Source: Henricia sp. BOLD:AAB3569 (lineage: Eukaryota; Echinodermata; Asteroidea; Spinulosida; Echinasteridae). From it: 64,000 bases of DNA. The notes under the pieces were generated by a model. The model was not told the origin of the DNA. It worked only from the letters and a program-made list of their open reading frames with translations, and did not search any database. Location of the stretch: NCBI GenBank assembly GCA_037783545.1, contig JBBELK010000298.1:4960001-5024000 (forward strand), in the 5' to 3' direction. Made by a program: the position numbers and the translations under genes. Shown here in pieces: positions 35,954-49,200 of the stretch (positions within the stretch are counted from its first letter, which is position 1; every line of letters begins with the position of its first letter).

Positions 35954-38900
35954 ATCCGTGGTTTGTGGCTGTAAAGGCGGATTCACACTATTGCGGAAAA
36001 ATTAGACTGTGCCATTGGTTTGTACACAAACTGGTTTGCCGCTTGTGCGCGGCCTATCGCGACGCGCACAACGTTTTGAGCTGGGTCAAAGTTCAAATTT
36101 GTTGAACTTTGACCGCGGTGCGCTGACCTTTCCAACGCGCAGCCAATGAGGTATCAGAGAAGCCCCAAGTTACCAGAGTGGAATTTTCTATTTTGGAATA
36201 ATCGGCATTTTACTTTTTCAAAACTAGTCCCTGACGGCACTATTCGATCCCCCCCGCAAAACTCGCTGGTTACGGGCCTGACTCCTGATCCTGAAGACGA
36301 ACAGAGCACGCTGTTCGAAACGTTGAGTTAACACAGTCACTCACCGGTTCTTTTTAGAACCACACATACACAAAAGAGATTCACATGGTGCTACCGTAAA
36401 CCCATACACACGTAAACCTGCTGTGTCGCCATGTCAGATTATCTGACAGATTCCGTTCATTTTGTGCGCGATACGAGACCGAGCAAACCGCCTTCCATTG
36501 TTCCTTCATCATTCCAAGGAATGTGTGTAAACAAAAGGGAAGAGTGTGTTAGGTATAGATGTGACAAAGGAGTCCCTTTGTCACATATCGTGCTGGTACA
36601 CTTACAAAGTAAAGACAATAATTCAGGACACAAAACGTTCACAGATATATCCGAGCATAACACACCTTTAATTCTCAACTCGAATACCGTTCAAATATTT
36701 GTATAAATCAACCCAAACAAGAGAACTACTTGACTGCGAGCGCCACCCCTAGGTGAATGGAATCGTCCCCTGAGAGGTATCGAATTATTTCGGAGCGCCA
36801 AACCAAGTGTCATGCCAATTTGCACGAAAGCGTGCACACTCATCGTACAGGTTATTTTGGAACGAGCATTATCGTAATCAGCTGGTTGAAAACATTGGAA
36901 AACGTTAACGTAAACTGCAGCGCTTTGAGAATTTGCTACATGGAGCACTTCTGAAGGTAAGGGTGTTAAAATAGCGTGTCCTTTGCACGCTGTTCATGCT
37001 GCTGAGAGTACAGTGAGAGTCGGGGAAAATGTACATCACCTAGCGGTTTCTTCATGATAGATGTTCCGACGCACAAACCAACCATGACCCAAATTAATTG
37101 ATTATGAAGCTTATTTACATAATTCGTCTGGCCTGGTACACCTCATTTAATATATTTAGCTCGTATGAATCGTGGTTGTGCACCAAGACTGAATTTTCTT
37201 GTCAAAATAAATTGTGTATGCACTTGATTCGGAATTTTTGTTTGTGCACACGGGTTAGAGCCACGCAAGTAGATCGTGGTGTTGTCAGTGTGGTTGTAAA
37301 ATTGCCCAATAATAATTATTATTTTCCAATTCCACGTGAAATGCTAATTTTCTGTTGTCGTTGGCTTACCACACGAGATTGAAATATGCTGCGGTTACGA
37401 TTCAGTGATTTCGTGAATAGCAACTGTGTATAAGATCGTGGTGACAAAATGGCGACTAAAGTGTGGTAGTCAATGTATTTCTGTATTCATTATCACGAAA
37501 TCATGCAGTAGGCCTACCCGTGTAAAATATTATAAAAGGCATTGAAATACCACTGTTGTGTGTGTGGCCTTTCAACCATTGATTGTTGCCAAATACATAA
37601 GATCTTAGATTATGTGGCGTGGGCGCTTGAGCATTGTCATGCACCCTATACCTTGTGGTAGAATAAATTTATGTGACACTGCAAAGCATGCAGCGTGACC
37701 AGATCACTTTTTTTAAACCCACCATTTTTCCCATGGGCGTTGCGAGGTATAAATACCGTACACCCCGCCACTACTTCACCCTAATATGACATGATAATGT
37801 CCCAGAAAGTGTAAATTTGGTTAGGAAACATGATTTTAGCAATGAGAAAATATTAAGTTTTTCTTTGAAAACACTTGGGCTTTTGATGTCATGCTCCATA
37901 GACTTAGTGCATGGAGCCTCAAGTGGCGATGGTGTATGGTAGTTTTTCCAGTTTCAGCCACATGCAGATGCATCAATGCCTGGTATATAAAGCCTTTAAA
38001 ATCCATGCATGGTGTGTTTGTGTTAAATGAATGGGGGAAAATGTTGTTACAGAAAGTTGTTACAGAAAATACCATCTCTGACAGAAAAAAAAAATACATG
38101 TGGTTTTTATTACCATTTATACTAACACTTTGAGCAAGGCTTTGAGCAAGGTGTTTCTTGTCAATAATTTTCGGTATGATGATTGATGTACGTAGGTCTT
38201 TGAAGGCCTTGTATACAAAACACACAAGACTGGCTCATGTTCTAAAAGGAAGAACATCACACCTATTATGTTGCCAGATATATGAGATCTAGTGACTCCC
38301 CCGGCCCTCATTCCCAGCTAACTAAATAACGTCCCCCGAACGTTAGCGGCACGTTCAGGGGACGTGTCAATTGTACTTAAGACAATTTTATTATGACGCA
38401 ATTGTGATGTAATCAATGACGTACTGTAATCGGAATACATGTATTTTTAATGCGTAATTACAATTAATTATTGCGTAATCAACTAATCGCTTATCTTCCA
38501 GCTATATGGCTCTTGATACCAGTCACTTCCTCTACTCTGTTAGTGTTAGTCTGTAAGGACGCTTGATAAATATATGCTCCTTGAATTTCCTTCGTATGTA
38601 GTCACGGTTGGCGGTCATTGGAAACCACATTTTCCTGTTATTTCTTCCAAATATTACCTTTTTAGACTATAGATGGGTTTTATATACAAAATTACATACA
38701 TTTGAAATCAGGCAGTGCGTGCATGGTTACGACGTAAAGCTTAAAACTCTTAATTTCTTGTTTCTATCACCAAGCATGGAGGAAGGAAAACCAATAACTC
38801 ATTAACCATGCGCGATAAAGTGTTATGTTAATTGTTACACCGTCATTGTACACCCAAATGCCCCTTTGCTATAACTGTTTTGCCCATTTTCCTCGTAAAT

Positions 38901-39955
38901 TACTGCGAGTGTAAACGTCAAATGCAGTGAATTTTCGTTTTAGGTGCAAGTTGGAAAATGTCTTGTCTGAAGCCGGGTTCACGTCACAGCGAAGTTTTCA
39001 CCAGTCCGTAAGATTATGGAAATCGGTCCTTAGGTAAACCGAGCAAATTCTGAAAACATTGTCCGTAAAAAAAAACACCATTTAATTAGCAGGGTATAAT
39101 GACACAAATTATTCGTCTTTGTTTACCGTCGTGCCATGCATTTTCGTTGGTTCTCTTTTCAGAACGGACACGATGAACACATTTGCCGATATCACTGACG
39201 TCACTCGTACTGACGACGAACCGTAAGTTTGCAAAATTAAGAATGCATTCATGTATTACTATGTCGACATGGAATGAAATCCATAACTTTCGTTGACAGA
39301 AACACATGGCTAATTTCTGGAACAGCAGTATCATGGTATATCCTGAAAAAGAATGCTCAGTCACACCAGATCGTACGATTTTTGGATCGTGTGATTGGTG
39401 GCGATTTGCTCCAATATCCATTTGCAGTCACATACTATACGGTTTGTGGTACGCGTGCATCGTGCGATCACCAACGATTGGAGAAGATCGATCGCAAGAT
39501 CAATCGTGATCAATTGGTGGCGATCCGTGACCGATCGTACGATCAGTCGTGGCGACGTGCGACCGCTCACACGACAAGCGGCACCACCAATCGTCAGTCG
39601 ATTTGGAATCGCAGGTCAGAACATGTCCCTCGGCCTTGCTGGGACTGAATTTGCTCCGGCGATCACCCGCGACCTCTGCGACCTGCAGTCACGCGCTCTT
39701 TCTACAGTTTGCCCGCGATTCCAAATTTTTTTTCGGTTACAGCTCGGTCGTTAAACCTGGTCGCAGGTTAGGGCTGCGTTCCACATACGCGAACGTTCGC
39801 CAACGTTTGTTTTGTAAGCGATGTTCGTGAGTCATTTCAAAATGGCGCACGCGACATGAAAGATGACACGGACAATATAGTTTCCAGTTTTGAAAATAAC
39901 AAATAGGCCTACATCGCACCTTTCGTGGTTTTTTCTCTTGTCGCTGGCGAGACAC
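35954..39955. other. Gene-free intergenic stretch
   Basis: No conserved coding exon was seen. It contains a hAT 3'-end fragment at 36203-36281, a repeat starting near 37690 (GCGTGACCAGATCAC) shared with the P element intron, and at 39365-39760 a stretch dense in CGATC/GATCG words in both orientations that looks like a decayed foldback element. The right part ends in TAGGGCTGCGTTCCACATAC, a terminal word also found at 53400. Confidence 0.5.
36203..36281 (+). repeat. hAT transposon 3'-end fragment
   Basis: AAAACTAGTCCCTGACGGCA, CTATTCGATCCCCCCCGCAA and CTGGTTACGGGCCTG match the right end of the MITE at 47372-47690. CTGGTTACGGGCCTG is the exact complement of the CAGGCCCGTAACCAG left end. Confidence 0.75.
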
Positions 39956-40048
39956 TAGACCGATTAGATTTGTTCCCGGTCCATTCACGACTACGCTGCT
40001 GCCGTTTACAAGACAACCGGTCTAGTTACAGACTTGACATCAAGTCTA
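39956..40048. mobile_element. 93-bp derivative of the MULE-like family with 9-bp target duplication
   Basis: It starts TAGACCGATTAGATTTGTTC and ends AGACTTGACATCAAGTCTA. It matches the last 95 bases (18422-18516) of the 1910-bp element with a few changes. The flanks GCGAGACAC at 39947-39955 and 40049-40057 are a perfect 9-bp duplication, so this short piece was moved as a unit. Confidence 0.88.
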
Positions 40049-40219
40049 GCGAGACACAAGCAAAGGCAACGTGTCACATTTCATCAAACAATTAGTAGGC
40101 AACAATGAGCCACATACAACGTCGCTGGGACTGTGGGCGCCGCCATCTTGGCAACGTAGTTTGGAAAACAATCCTTTCCACATTATTTCAGCAAAACGTT
40201 GGCGCCAACGGAACGAACA

Positions 40220-40544
40220 GAACAGGAATGCAACAAAGGAGTGTGGGGTCAGAATGAAAAACACAAAAAACAACGATGTCAACTTTATTGCACTCAAGCA
40301 AGGGGAGTTACAGTTCAGTATTTTGCTTCCACCATACCTAATGCAATGGCACGATTCAGATTGGACAATTTAACCATTTTGATTTGGATGTTTTTGACAA
40401 GACATTGATAAATCCAAACTCACTTAAAAATTTCCTAATTGCCCACACACAAATTGCCCACACACAAATTGCCCAAATCACAAGTTGCATTGTTCTTTGG
40501 TGTTTTTCATTCTGACCCCACACTCCTTTGTTGCATTCCTGTTC
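40220..40544. mobile_element. MITE with inverted repeats of about 45 bp
   Basis: The left arm GAACAGGAATGCAACAAAGG continues AGTGTGGGGTCAGAATGAAA; the right arm is the complement. The centre has a triplicated word GCCCACACACAAATT near 40440-40475. Non-coding. Confidence 0.82.
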
Positions 40545-40910
40545 AGTGAAGATTGCCATCATGATCTCTCTTGAGCTCTATTCCTTTGAGGGATATGTTC
40601 AGCTAAAATTTGATATATTAATTTCCTACATTAAATCCAATTTAATATAATAAATATCTATAAATGTTTTGCTGGTTACAGAACTTTTTTGGTCGAGTGT
40701 ACATCTGCAAGTTCCAGAAATATCGTTCCTCCATTGCCATTTAAAAAACATGGCGTGCTGAAATGCATTGGGCCCTTGCGTAGCGCGCCCAAAAAAAGTT
40801 CGGTCGCTGGGGGCGGTTTACCGCTCTGACCGTTATGTGCGACGGCCAGAGGCAATTGGGCTAAGTCCACATGCGCCTCAAATGAGCGGCGACGAAAACA
40901 AAAAGTAAAG

Positions 40911-41884
40911 AGCCTGTCCAACTTAAACGATTTAGGCGACTGCCGACGAATGTCATAGTCGTAGCAGGTCGCCAAAAAGTCGGCGACTGGACCCCCTACG
41001 AACAATGTCTACAAGCTACAACAACCTATATACCACCTTGTCGGCGGCAAGCTGCCGACAACCGGCGACCCAATCGTTGCGACTTACGACAACCTACGAC
41101 AGCTGAAGTCAACCTATATGACAACCGAAGTCGGTCTACGTCCACATATGTGACCGGCTCCAGCAAAACCCAACACTTGTGATGAAAATTCAAAATTTAA
41201 GTTTTGGTATCGGCTTAGTGTGCATACGAAAAACATGTTTGAGGAATTTCTGAAAATTTTTGGCGAAGTTATGACTAATTAAAGTATGACAGATCAGAAA
41301 AAGTGAAATGGAGCTATTGGTCTTTAAAGTTTGACAAACTAGTTGATTATTTAATTTTGTCAATAATATGAGGAATTTTGAGACAGTTCATATGCAAACA
41401 ACAAAACAAATCTTGAATGTATCCCGATGTTGATTCTGCCAAATTTTCAAGTTGGTCCCAGAGGCAATGTTTTAAGGTTGTGGGCCCACATCACGTAATG
41501 GGAAATGCCGAGAAGCGTCGGGTTTTGCCAGAGTCGGTCACATATACGACCATGTCGGAGACAGCTGAAGACAATTCACATCAGTCGTAGTACCTGTCGC
41601 TACTCGACTTTTCTTGACGCTAGTATGTAGCAGGTTGACGTAGGTGGTCGCCAAAGAAATCACACGAAGTCGGCACCGGCGACAACCAACGAGAAGTCAA
41701 GCTACGCTAATTGGAATCAACCCAAAAAAACTGTCGCCGAAAGATTGTTGAACAAAATCCAGCGGCGACTAGAAAGACGCTAGGCCCTATGGCTCTTTGG
41801 GCGACTGAGGAAACTACTCACGACCGTACAGGCGACGCCGTGGCGACAGCCCAGTCACCTGTTGTCGCCTAAGTGGGACAGGCC
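40911..41884. mobile_element. Non-autonomous element with CCTGTCC(C)ACTTA ends (about 970 bp)
   Basis: The left end AGCCTGTCCAACTTAAACG and right end TAAGTGGGACAGGCC are inverted, followed inside by TTAGGCGAC/GTCGCCTAA. Inside are many CGAC and GTCG words in both orientations (GTCGGCGAC, CAACCTACGACAGCTGAAG). No coding frame. Superfamily unknown. Confidence 0.65.
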
Positions 41885-42678
41885 TATGTTATCATGTCAC
41901 GAAACCAAAAATCTTGTGATTATCGCCGAACAAGCGACATTTTCGGCATTAAATAAGCATGCTCGTGTTACCAACGGTTTGATGAGCCGATAGCGCTCAA
42001 CTCAGTGAAGATATCGATTGGGAACATGTTGCAAGAGTTAGATATTTAATGGGCATCTGTTGATTTTTGGAGCGCCAACTGTGCCTATATAATATTCGTC
42101 GCAACTATGCACCCAGATTAAATTGTCGACGATTGTAACTCCAAAACAGTTGGGTCTGGCCTGAAAAGTCGGCCTTCTGTTAAGAAATTTCAAATTATCA
42201 GCAAAAACGATGGTCTAAAGTGCTTTCTTTTGTGATAGAATTTGCAAATGAAAAGACGTATGACGTAATACAATGGCTCGGCATCTGAAACGAGGCTCAG
42301 CATCTGAAACGAGGCTGTCCGTCGGTGCTAATTTGAAATTTGTCAATACTGTGTCATCTCGAGGTAGTCCCGAGGGCGCGCGACGCCCTTTCAATACACA
42401 TCACTTACGATTTTGGCTGGCAATCCATTTTTGCAAAATAAAACAAACAAATCCTGTGCTAAGCAAATTGTTGTGCTTAGTAGCGCCATGAAATTGGCCC
42501 CTGAATCTGGTTCTGAAAAATCACGTGACCTTATTTTTTTGAACATTACTCAAAAACGGCAAAATTCCGTGCGCGTATGCGACGTTCAGTTTATTTCGGA
42601 AGGGCATTCAGAATCTTGTACGGGTCCATTTCGAGCCCAAAATAGCCCAACAAAGCCGGTGTGTACCTTTGAGTAATT

Positions 42679-42786
42679 TACGAAGGACCATTAGCGCCAA
42701 TGCAAGAATGTTATTAATTCGTAATTACGAATTAGTAATTAGTAATAAATAACGTATACTTGCAGTGGCGCTAATGGTCATTCGTA
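42679..42786. mobile_element. 108-bp MITE
   Basis: TACGAAGGACCATTAGCGCC at the left pairs with GGCGCTAATGGTCATTCGTA at the right, with one mismatch. The centre is AT-rich (ATTACGAATTAGTAATTAG). Confidence 0.82.
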
Positions 42787-42849
42787 GTAATTTGCTTTTT
42801 CTCCGTAAAATTTAAACACCGCCCTCTTGAACGTGGCCAACGACTGTTG

Positions 42850-43046
42850 ACTGTTTTACGATCGATATCGTTAACAGGTTATTAAACTGCCGTCTGTCTA
42901 TGTAATTTTACGCATGATCGATCGTCGACGGCCGTCGCGTTTCGCGCGGTGTGGGAAGTTTTATCTTATTTTGTTGGGTTTTACAATATGATTCTAAAGC
43001 CTGTTTTTTGTAAAAGTTAGCTAATGCACTAGCTAAAGTCAAAACC
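42850..43046 (+). promoter_or_regulatory. Probable promoter and 5' untranslated region of the SVOP-like gene
   Basis: It lies directly upstream of the start codon. It contains a CpG-dense block (GATCGTCGACGGCCGTCGCG) unlike the surrounding AT-rich DNA. No TATA box is obvious and the transcription start cannot be read from the sequence. Confidence 0.35.
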
Positions 43047-43260
43047 ATGGATTTCCTGCGCAGGGTGGTTAAATTCCGGCGAGGCCCGCAAGCCGAAGGC
43101 GCAGATCGAGAAAGCTACGAAGATGTTGATTTGGGGACGGCGGTGGACGGTGACACCGCGGGACGATTGCGCCGTAACACGGCCGAGTTGGCCGAAGCTT
43201 TCGGCAGCATTGTGGGTGGAGTTGGCGAAGTTGATGTCGATGCGTTGGGTGTATGTGAAG
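43047..43260 (+). CDS. SVOP: SVOP-like exon 1 (N-terminal cytoplasmic tail)
   Basis: The start AAAACCATGG is a strong Kozak context. The exon encodes 71 codons with an acidic stretch ([14 protein letters not shown]) and a donor GTGAAG|GTAGGT. The frame fits exon 2. No homology to named domains is visible, as expected for this variable tail. Confidence 0.85.
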
Positions 43261-46200
43261 GTAGGTGGTCAATTTTTTCCCTCCTTATTCACAAGATTAA
43301 ATTTGCGGGAAGAGGGCAGGGTTTTAATTTTTTTTGAATTCAGTGAAGTCGGAATGTCCAGCAAAAGGTTAAACCTTCGACAAAAATTAACATGTCCTTT
43401 CTGCTCATTGCGGCAAAGAAGGTAATTTGTGATTGCCTTTGAAGCAAAGTTGTCAGTTAGCAGACTGTGTACCTTTAATTTTGATTGGGTGTTTTTATCA
43501 GGAAATGTCACTAAAATTTGTGCAAGCATACGATGTTAAGCCAACAAAACATCTCACAAAAATCACTTTCCTCTCAAGATTTATCATCCAAAGTAGCAAA
43601 ACTATATGTAGGTTGTAGGAATAAAGATGAGTGTACATTAATAGTCGTCACAAAAGTAATTTTGATTGCGGACCTTTTTTCTGTAAAATGTACAAAAGAG
43701 GTGTCTACAGTAATTTACAAATGGAATGGCCAGCTAAGTTCTTTTCAAAAGCTGTTAGCCTTTTGTACATGAATATAGCTTAATTCTGATGCACTAGCTT
43801 ACATACTTCCCTTCACATGCACACCACACTAAATTTTTGTTGCTATGTGGTGCACACAGCGGTTAGCCTTTTGCCTATTATGTAAGATACATGTACCATG
43901 GCCGATTGGCTTGGGTCACTGACTCGCAATCAAAAGTGAAAACTTGGGGTTGCGGGTTTGAAACTTGCCCCGGCTGGGGTACCTGTGCCCTTGAGCAAAG
44001 CACTTAATCACACTTGCTCTATCCTTCGGAAGGGATGTAAAGCCGTTGGTCCAGTGTGTTAGGTATCGGTAACGCACTTTAAAGATTCCAGAGCATTCGT
44101 TTGTGAAGAGCATGGGGATTTCCTGGTGTCTCTTGCAGTTTCTAATTCATCATGGGTTTCCTTACACTTGCGAGCAAAAGTGCAATGGGCACTTTTGAGG
44201 AATCCTTGTTTTCAGTACCAGAAAGAAGTAATAATAATTAGTATTACACATGAATACAGCTTAATTCTGATGCACTGACATACTTCCCTTAACATGCACA
44301 CCAGACTAATTTGTTGTTGCTATGGGGTGAACGCAGCGAGTACAGGATCTACATGTAGACTGTGTTCACTGTCGGAGAGAATGGCACAAAGCAGCCAGAC
44401 TGTAGGTTGCTTCGCATTGACTTGCACACATGTACATGTAGCTACAAAAGCACAAAATGTTGACTTAATTTCTACATGTACACCTCCATTTAAAAGTTAA
44501 GAATTCAAGGCACCAGCCTGTAGTGCAATTAAGGTTGTACATACAGCACTCCCAACTCCCCCGAATCCCCTTTTTATCTTGCTGTCCGTCCCCTCCAGTA
44601 TTTATCCCAACTAGATCCTTCCTCATTCAAATTGTTCCTTGTTTTGCCCTAGTGTAATTGCTTTAATTTTACCTTGCTTATTTTAATTTTTATATACTGT
44701 CTTTGTATTTGTTCATTCATGGCTGAATAAATAATTATAATAAATTTATGTGAAAGTACATGAGAATTGCCTCTGACCATGACCTCATGCTCTGCTGAGT
44801 TGCATGGGCCTACATATGTATACTCTCACAATACAGTTTGTGACACCTCATTGCACTTTTAATAACTTTTTGTGCAATAATGCTCAAGTGGAAAAGTGCT
44901 TTTTTGTATATTGTGTACTTTGTCTGTGACCTTGCCAGTGCAGTCTACTGGTACTGTACAATGAACCAATTTGCGTTTTAAATTTTACTAATAATTACAG
45001 CATATGTAACTCGATCTGGCATTCACACAGCTCATTAATTGCGTATTATGTATCCCATCAAAAGAAATTTCTCCAAAATTACAATTTAAAATCATATAGA
45101 GCATATGATTAAAGGAGTATGTCCGGATCACATTTTTTTACACCCCCTCCCCCCATTTTTCCCACTGGTGTTGAGATTTTGATACCATATCATTTGTCAT
45201 ATTTCAATTGTTCTTTCAATCAGTATATTTTCAAGGATATCGTCGAAAAACCACTGATGTTTTGTAAACTAATTTGTTAGTTACTATCGCAGTGTAGTGA
45301 TTACACCAACATTTTTGCTTCCATGCACATCCAAATTAGAGATTGCAAATTTACTTTTCCCATGGATAGTATTTTGGAGAGGTGTGGTATATGATTGATA
45401 GGTTAGAACAAAATCAATTTTCTGGAAAAATCTTGACAAGCTTCTTTAAAGGTACAGAGTATACAGGATTGGTATCTCGAAGAAACGGAAATATTCACAG
45501 ATTTACACAACTTGCACGATACAAACATGACGGCATAAAACGTCCCCTGAAATGGTTTTGTCTGAAGTGCTACATGTATAGTCTTTGAAGAAATGAGCAA
45601 AACCTTTAATTGAGACCTTTAATTCGCCCTGGACCACTTCATCCTGACATGCCTGAACCATTTCGCCCAAGTGCCATTTCGCCCCCAAACCACTTCGTCC
45701 AAACATTACTTCGCCCAAAAGCCAGTTCACCCCAAATCAAATTTTTGCACCATTCAGTCTTCCAACAATTTTTGCTCCTAAAAAAAGTTCAGAAAATCAA
45801 GTTTGACTGATTTCTCTCTTGTTGCAAAATAAATGTCCTTGAATTTTGTGTCATTTGTTATGATAAGCAATCCGGGGATTTGCAGCACAGCTGAATACAG
45901 GGGCAGACCTGTAAAGTGAAATGTCACCAAATGCATTGCTATTGTCAAAAAGTGCATCGACACATTCCCATCCTCCAAGCAAAAGAGGAATGCACTGCAT
46001 GACAAAAGCAGTGAATTTTGTGACATTTCACTTTCCACCCACCCCTGTATTCCCCTATACTGCACATCCCCCAATTGATTAATCATAACAAATGACACAT
46101 AACTCTAAAGAGGAATAACAGGGCTTTCTAATTATACCAAATTCAAGGGAAATGATTTAGTAACAAGAGATAAATTGTCAGTCAAACTTGACTTTCCGAA

Positions 46201-49200
46201 CTTGTTTTTAGGAGTTTACGTGTACGTGCATACAAACGTTTGTTGTGTATTTGTACCTCCACCCTCCGGTAGAGTACAAGCGAACTCTGGGTTTTGCGCC
46301 GTGTGGAAGCACTTATACCCTCGAGGGAATGCATTATACCGTCATCGTGGACAGAACTGGGGGGTTGGGAGGGGGGTGGGGGAGGGGGGTGGGGGAGGGG
46401 TGGGTATACATTTTATACATGTAATTTATAAATACATTTTTCTAAGCCGAGACTCGGTAACCCTTTGAGGGGTTGTGACCGTCTGAACACGTCTTCTGTC
46501 TTTCTTTCGTCAGATGAATTCACCGTAGAGCAGGCAGTGGAGGCTATTGGGTTCGGATGGTTTCAAGTCAAGATATCAGTCCTTGTTGGATTCTGCTGGG
46601 TTAGTAAAACTTTTGTATTGTTTAGGAATAAATTAGGAATTTTTCCCAGCTACAACCACGTTAACATTAAACGAGTTTGAGTTAACGAAGATTTAATACA
46701 TAAAAGCCAGGTTGAACCTGACCATTTACATTTTTTTATGAAACTTGCAGGGGTCGAAATTAACCTGAATTTCATGCTGGTCAGAAGGACTAGTAGATTA
46801 GAGAACTTTACTGGTCCTGCTGAAAATTTTGTGGTCCACCGGTGCTCATTAAAATGGCACCAAGATACTGAAATACTTTCTGGTTTAAGGTCATTGAGTG
46901 CAGGATGGATGGGATTGCTTTTTGATCCAACACTAGGACATGTCTGGAGAGATCGGAGAAAGAAATGTAGTTATCTGAGAATGTCTAAAGCGATCAGGAA
47001 TTGTGTCTTTTGACAGATCTAGTGGTTCTTTCTGATTTTTTTTTTTACTGGTCTCGGACCACGGGACCAGTGTTAATTTTAACCCCTGAACTTAATTGCT
47101 ACAATTGTTGATTAGGATTTTAAAAAACCTGGCTCGTTTCCCACGGTTACGAATTACCCGGGTTAAGTGGCCAAAAAATGCCACTTAACCCGGGTAACCT
47201 CTAGCCCTGCTCGGGAGGTCGGTTAACACATTAATCTTGGGGTTAACGGTGGCCTTGAGACGATTCTCCGGGTTAATGTTTGCCGTGGGAAACGACGACA
47301 CTTTCCGACCCGGGTTGGGGAGCAAAGCGGTGACTTGTGAACTATGTGGGGGCCATTGTTGTTACAACAAGCAGGCCCGTAACCAGGGGGGGATCTGGTG
47401 GATCGGACGATCCCCCCCCCCCCGCGGAACGGGGAGTTCCGCTCTACAAAATAAAAATTCAATAATTCGAATAATTCAATTTTTCGTCGCACAATATAGC
47501 CAGTTGATATTGTATTATGTTGTTGTACATGTATATCACACAGTGATCATATCTGAAAAGGGGTCATCTACTTATCCATGCACTCTTCGTTATGTATGCA
47601 ATGTTATGTATAGCCGGCATTTTACTGTTTCAAAACTAGTGCCTGACGGCACTATTCGATCCCCCCCGCAAAACTCGCTGGTTACAGGCCGGACAAGATC
47701 ACCTATTGCAATGGAAGCTGTTCCAACCACCCAAAAGCTCTCAACTCCCTCTAAATAGAAAACATTGAGGGCATACAAATTATTCATGCATGAGCTCGCG
47801 CATCGATTTCTGCCTATTTAGTGAGGCACACCCAGAAGGTTGTTGTTCCAATGGACAAGTTTTCCCAATGCGACATTTCCCAATAACTCACTGTGACAGG
47901 TTGACAATAAAGAAACATGCAGTAGCCATTTCGTTCCGGTTGCGTGAATGCATGGTTGTATTGTGAATGTATCCTTGCATTAACGGCTTTTTGAAATTGT
48001 CGACTTCAAAGTGCAAGTCACCTAACCGTGAAGTCACGCAAACCAAAGTTATTCAGAAAATAACCCCTGATGTAAATTATACATGTATTTATACTCCAGC
48101 CAAAACGTCTTTGAAAAAGCCATGCAAGGTGACATTTTCCGATCAAGCTCATTACGCCGTAGTTTGATGACTTGATGTTTTTGATATAGTGGAAGCCTAG
48201 CCCAATTTACCCCACCCAGATATCTTGTACCACTCTCAAATGGCAAGGCAAAATCTGTTTGACCAATAGGAAACGAAGTCAAAAGTCAAGGCATATGCGC
48301 ACCTTAAAGATCCCCTGCACCACTTTCAACCGTGTTGGAACAGCCAAAAATTAAATTGGAATCTGAACGAAAACAAAGGCTGGACCGGTCGTGACCGGAG
48401 CAGCCAAAACAATCTGAACAAAAACAAAGGCTGCTTTATCGCCAGCGATGTCTTCATGTCGACTGCTATGTTCAAGTTGTTATAATGCATGATCAGTAGA
48501 TCGATTTTCACAAGCAACTGTACTTTTGTTACGCGAATTTGACGACGAATAAATCGGAAACGTGTCGTCAGTACTTCGTAATTGATTTCGTTTATTGTCG
48601 TAACGATTTGTAAGAAGAGTTCAACCAATGATCACTTTTCTTCCGTTTTGGTTGCTGACGGACTGAAGCTGATCGTTGAATCAGTAATCGTGTCAGAAAT
48701 ACGTTTCTTGATGGTCGCAAACCAAGCCCTTGGTTGCCCGGGTATACATGTGTGAGTGCAGTGGGAAAAGGGTCGCTGATGACCCGTGTAAGAGACGACC
48801 CGGGTAAGTGTTTCTCGGGGTTAACAATTCCGGTGTGAAACGAAACTCCGGGTTAAATTTAACCCGGGTTATTTGCAGCTACCCAGGTAGAAAGTTACCC
48901 GGTTCGGAAGTGGGTAGTGTGAAAAGGCCTATACTAATGCTGTAACCACAGATTTCTATTAACAACAAGAAGAGAAACCAGTGTGTTTCAAACGCGTACG
49001 CATGGTAATATTAAACATTTATTATGGAGCTGCGTATTTCGTGGCACGAATTTGGTGCGCGCGCACTGCTGACGAGCCTGTGCCTTTTAAAGGAGTCTCT
49101 GCAAATATATGCCAAATAAAAGTGAAAATTACAAGAAAACTCATCAGTGTTGTACAAACTATGAACAATCAGATTGGCAAAGGAAGAATTAACGCACGAA

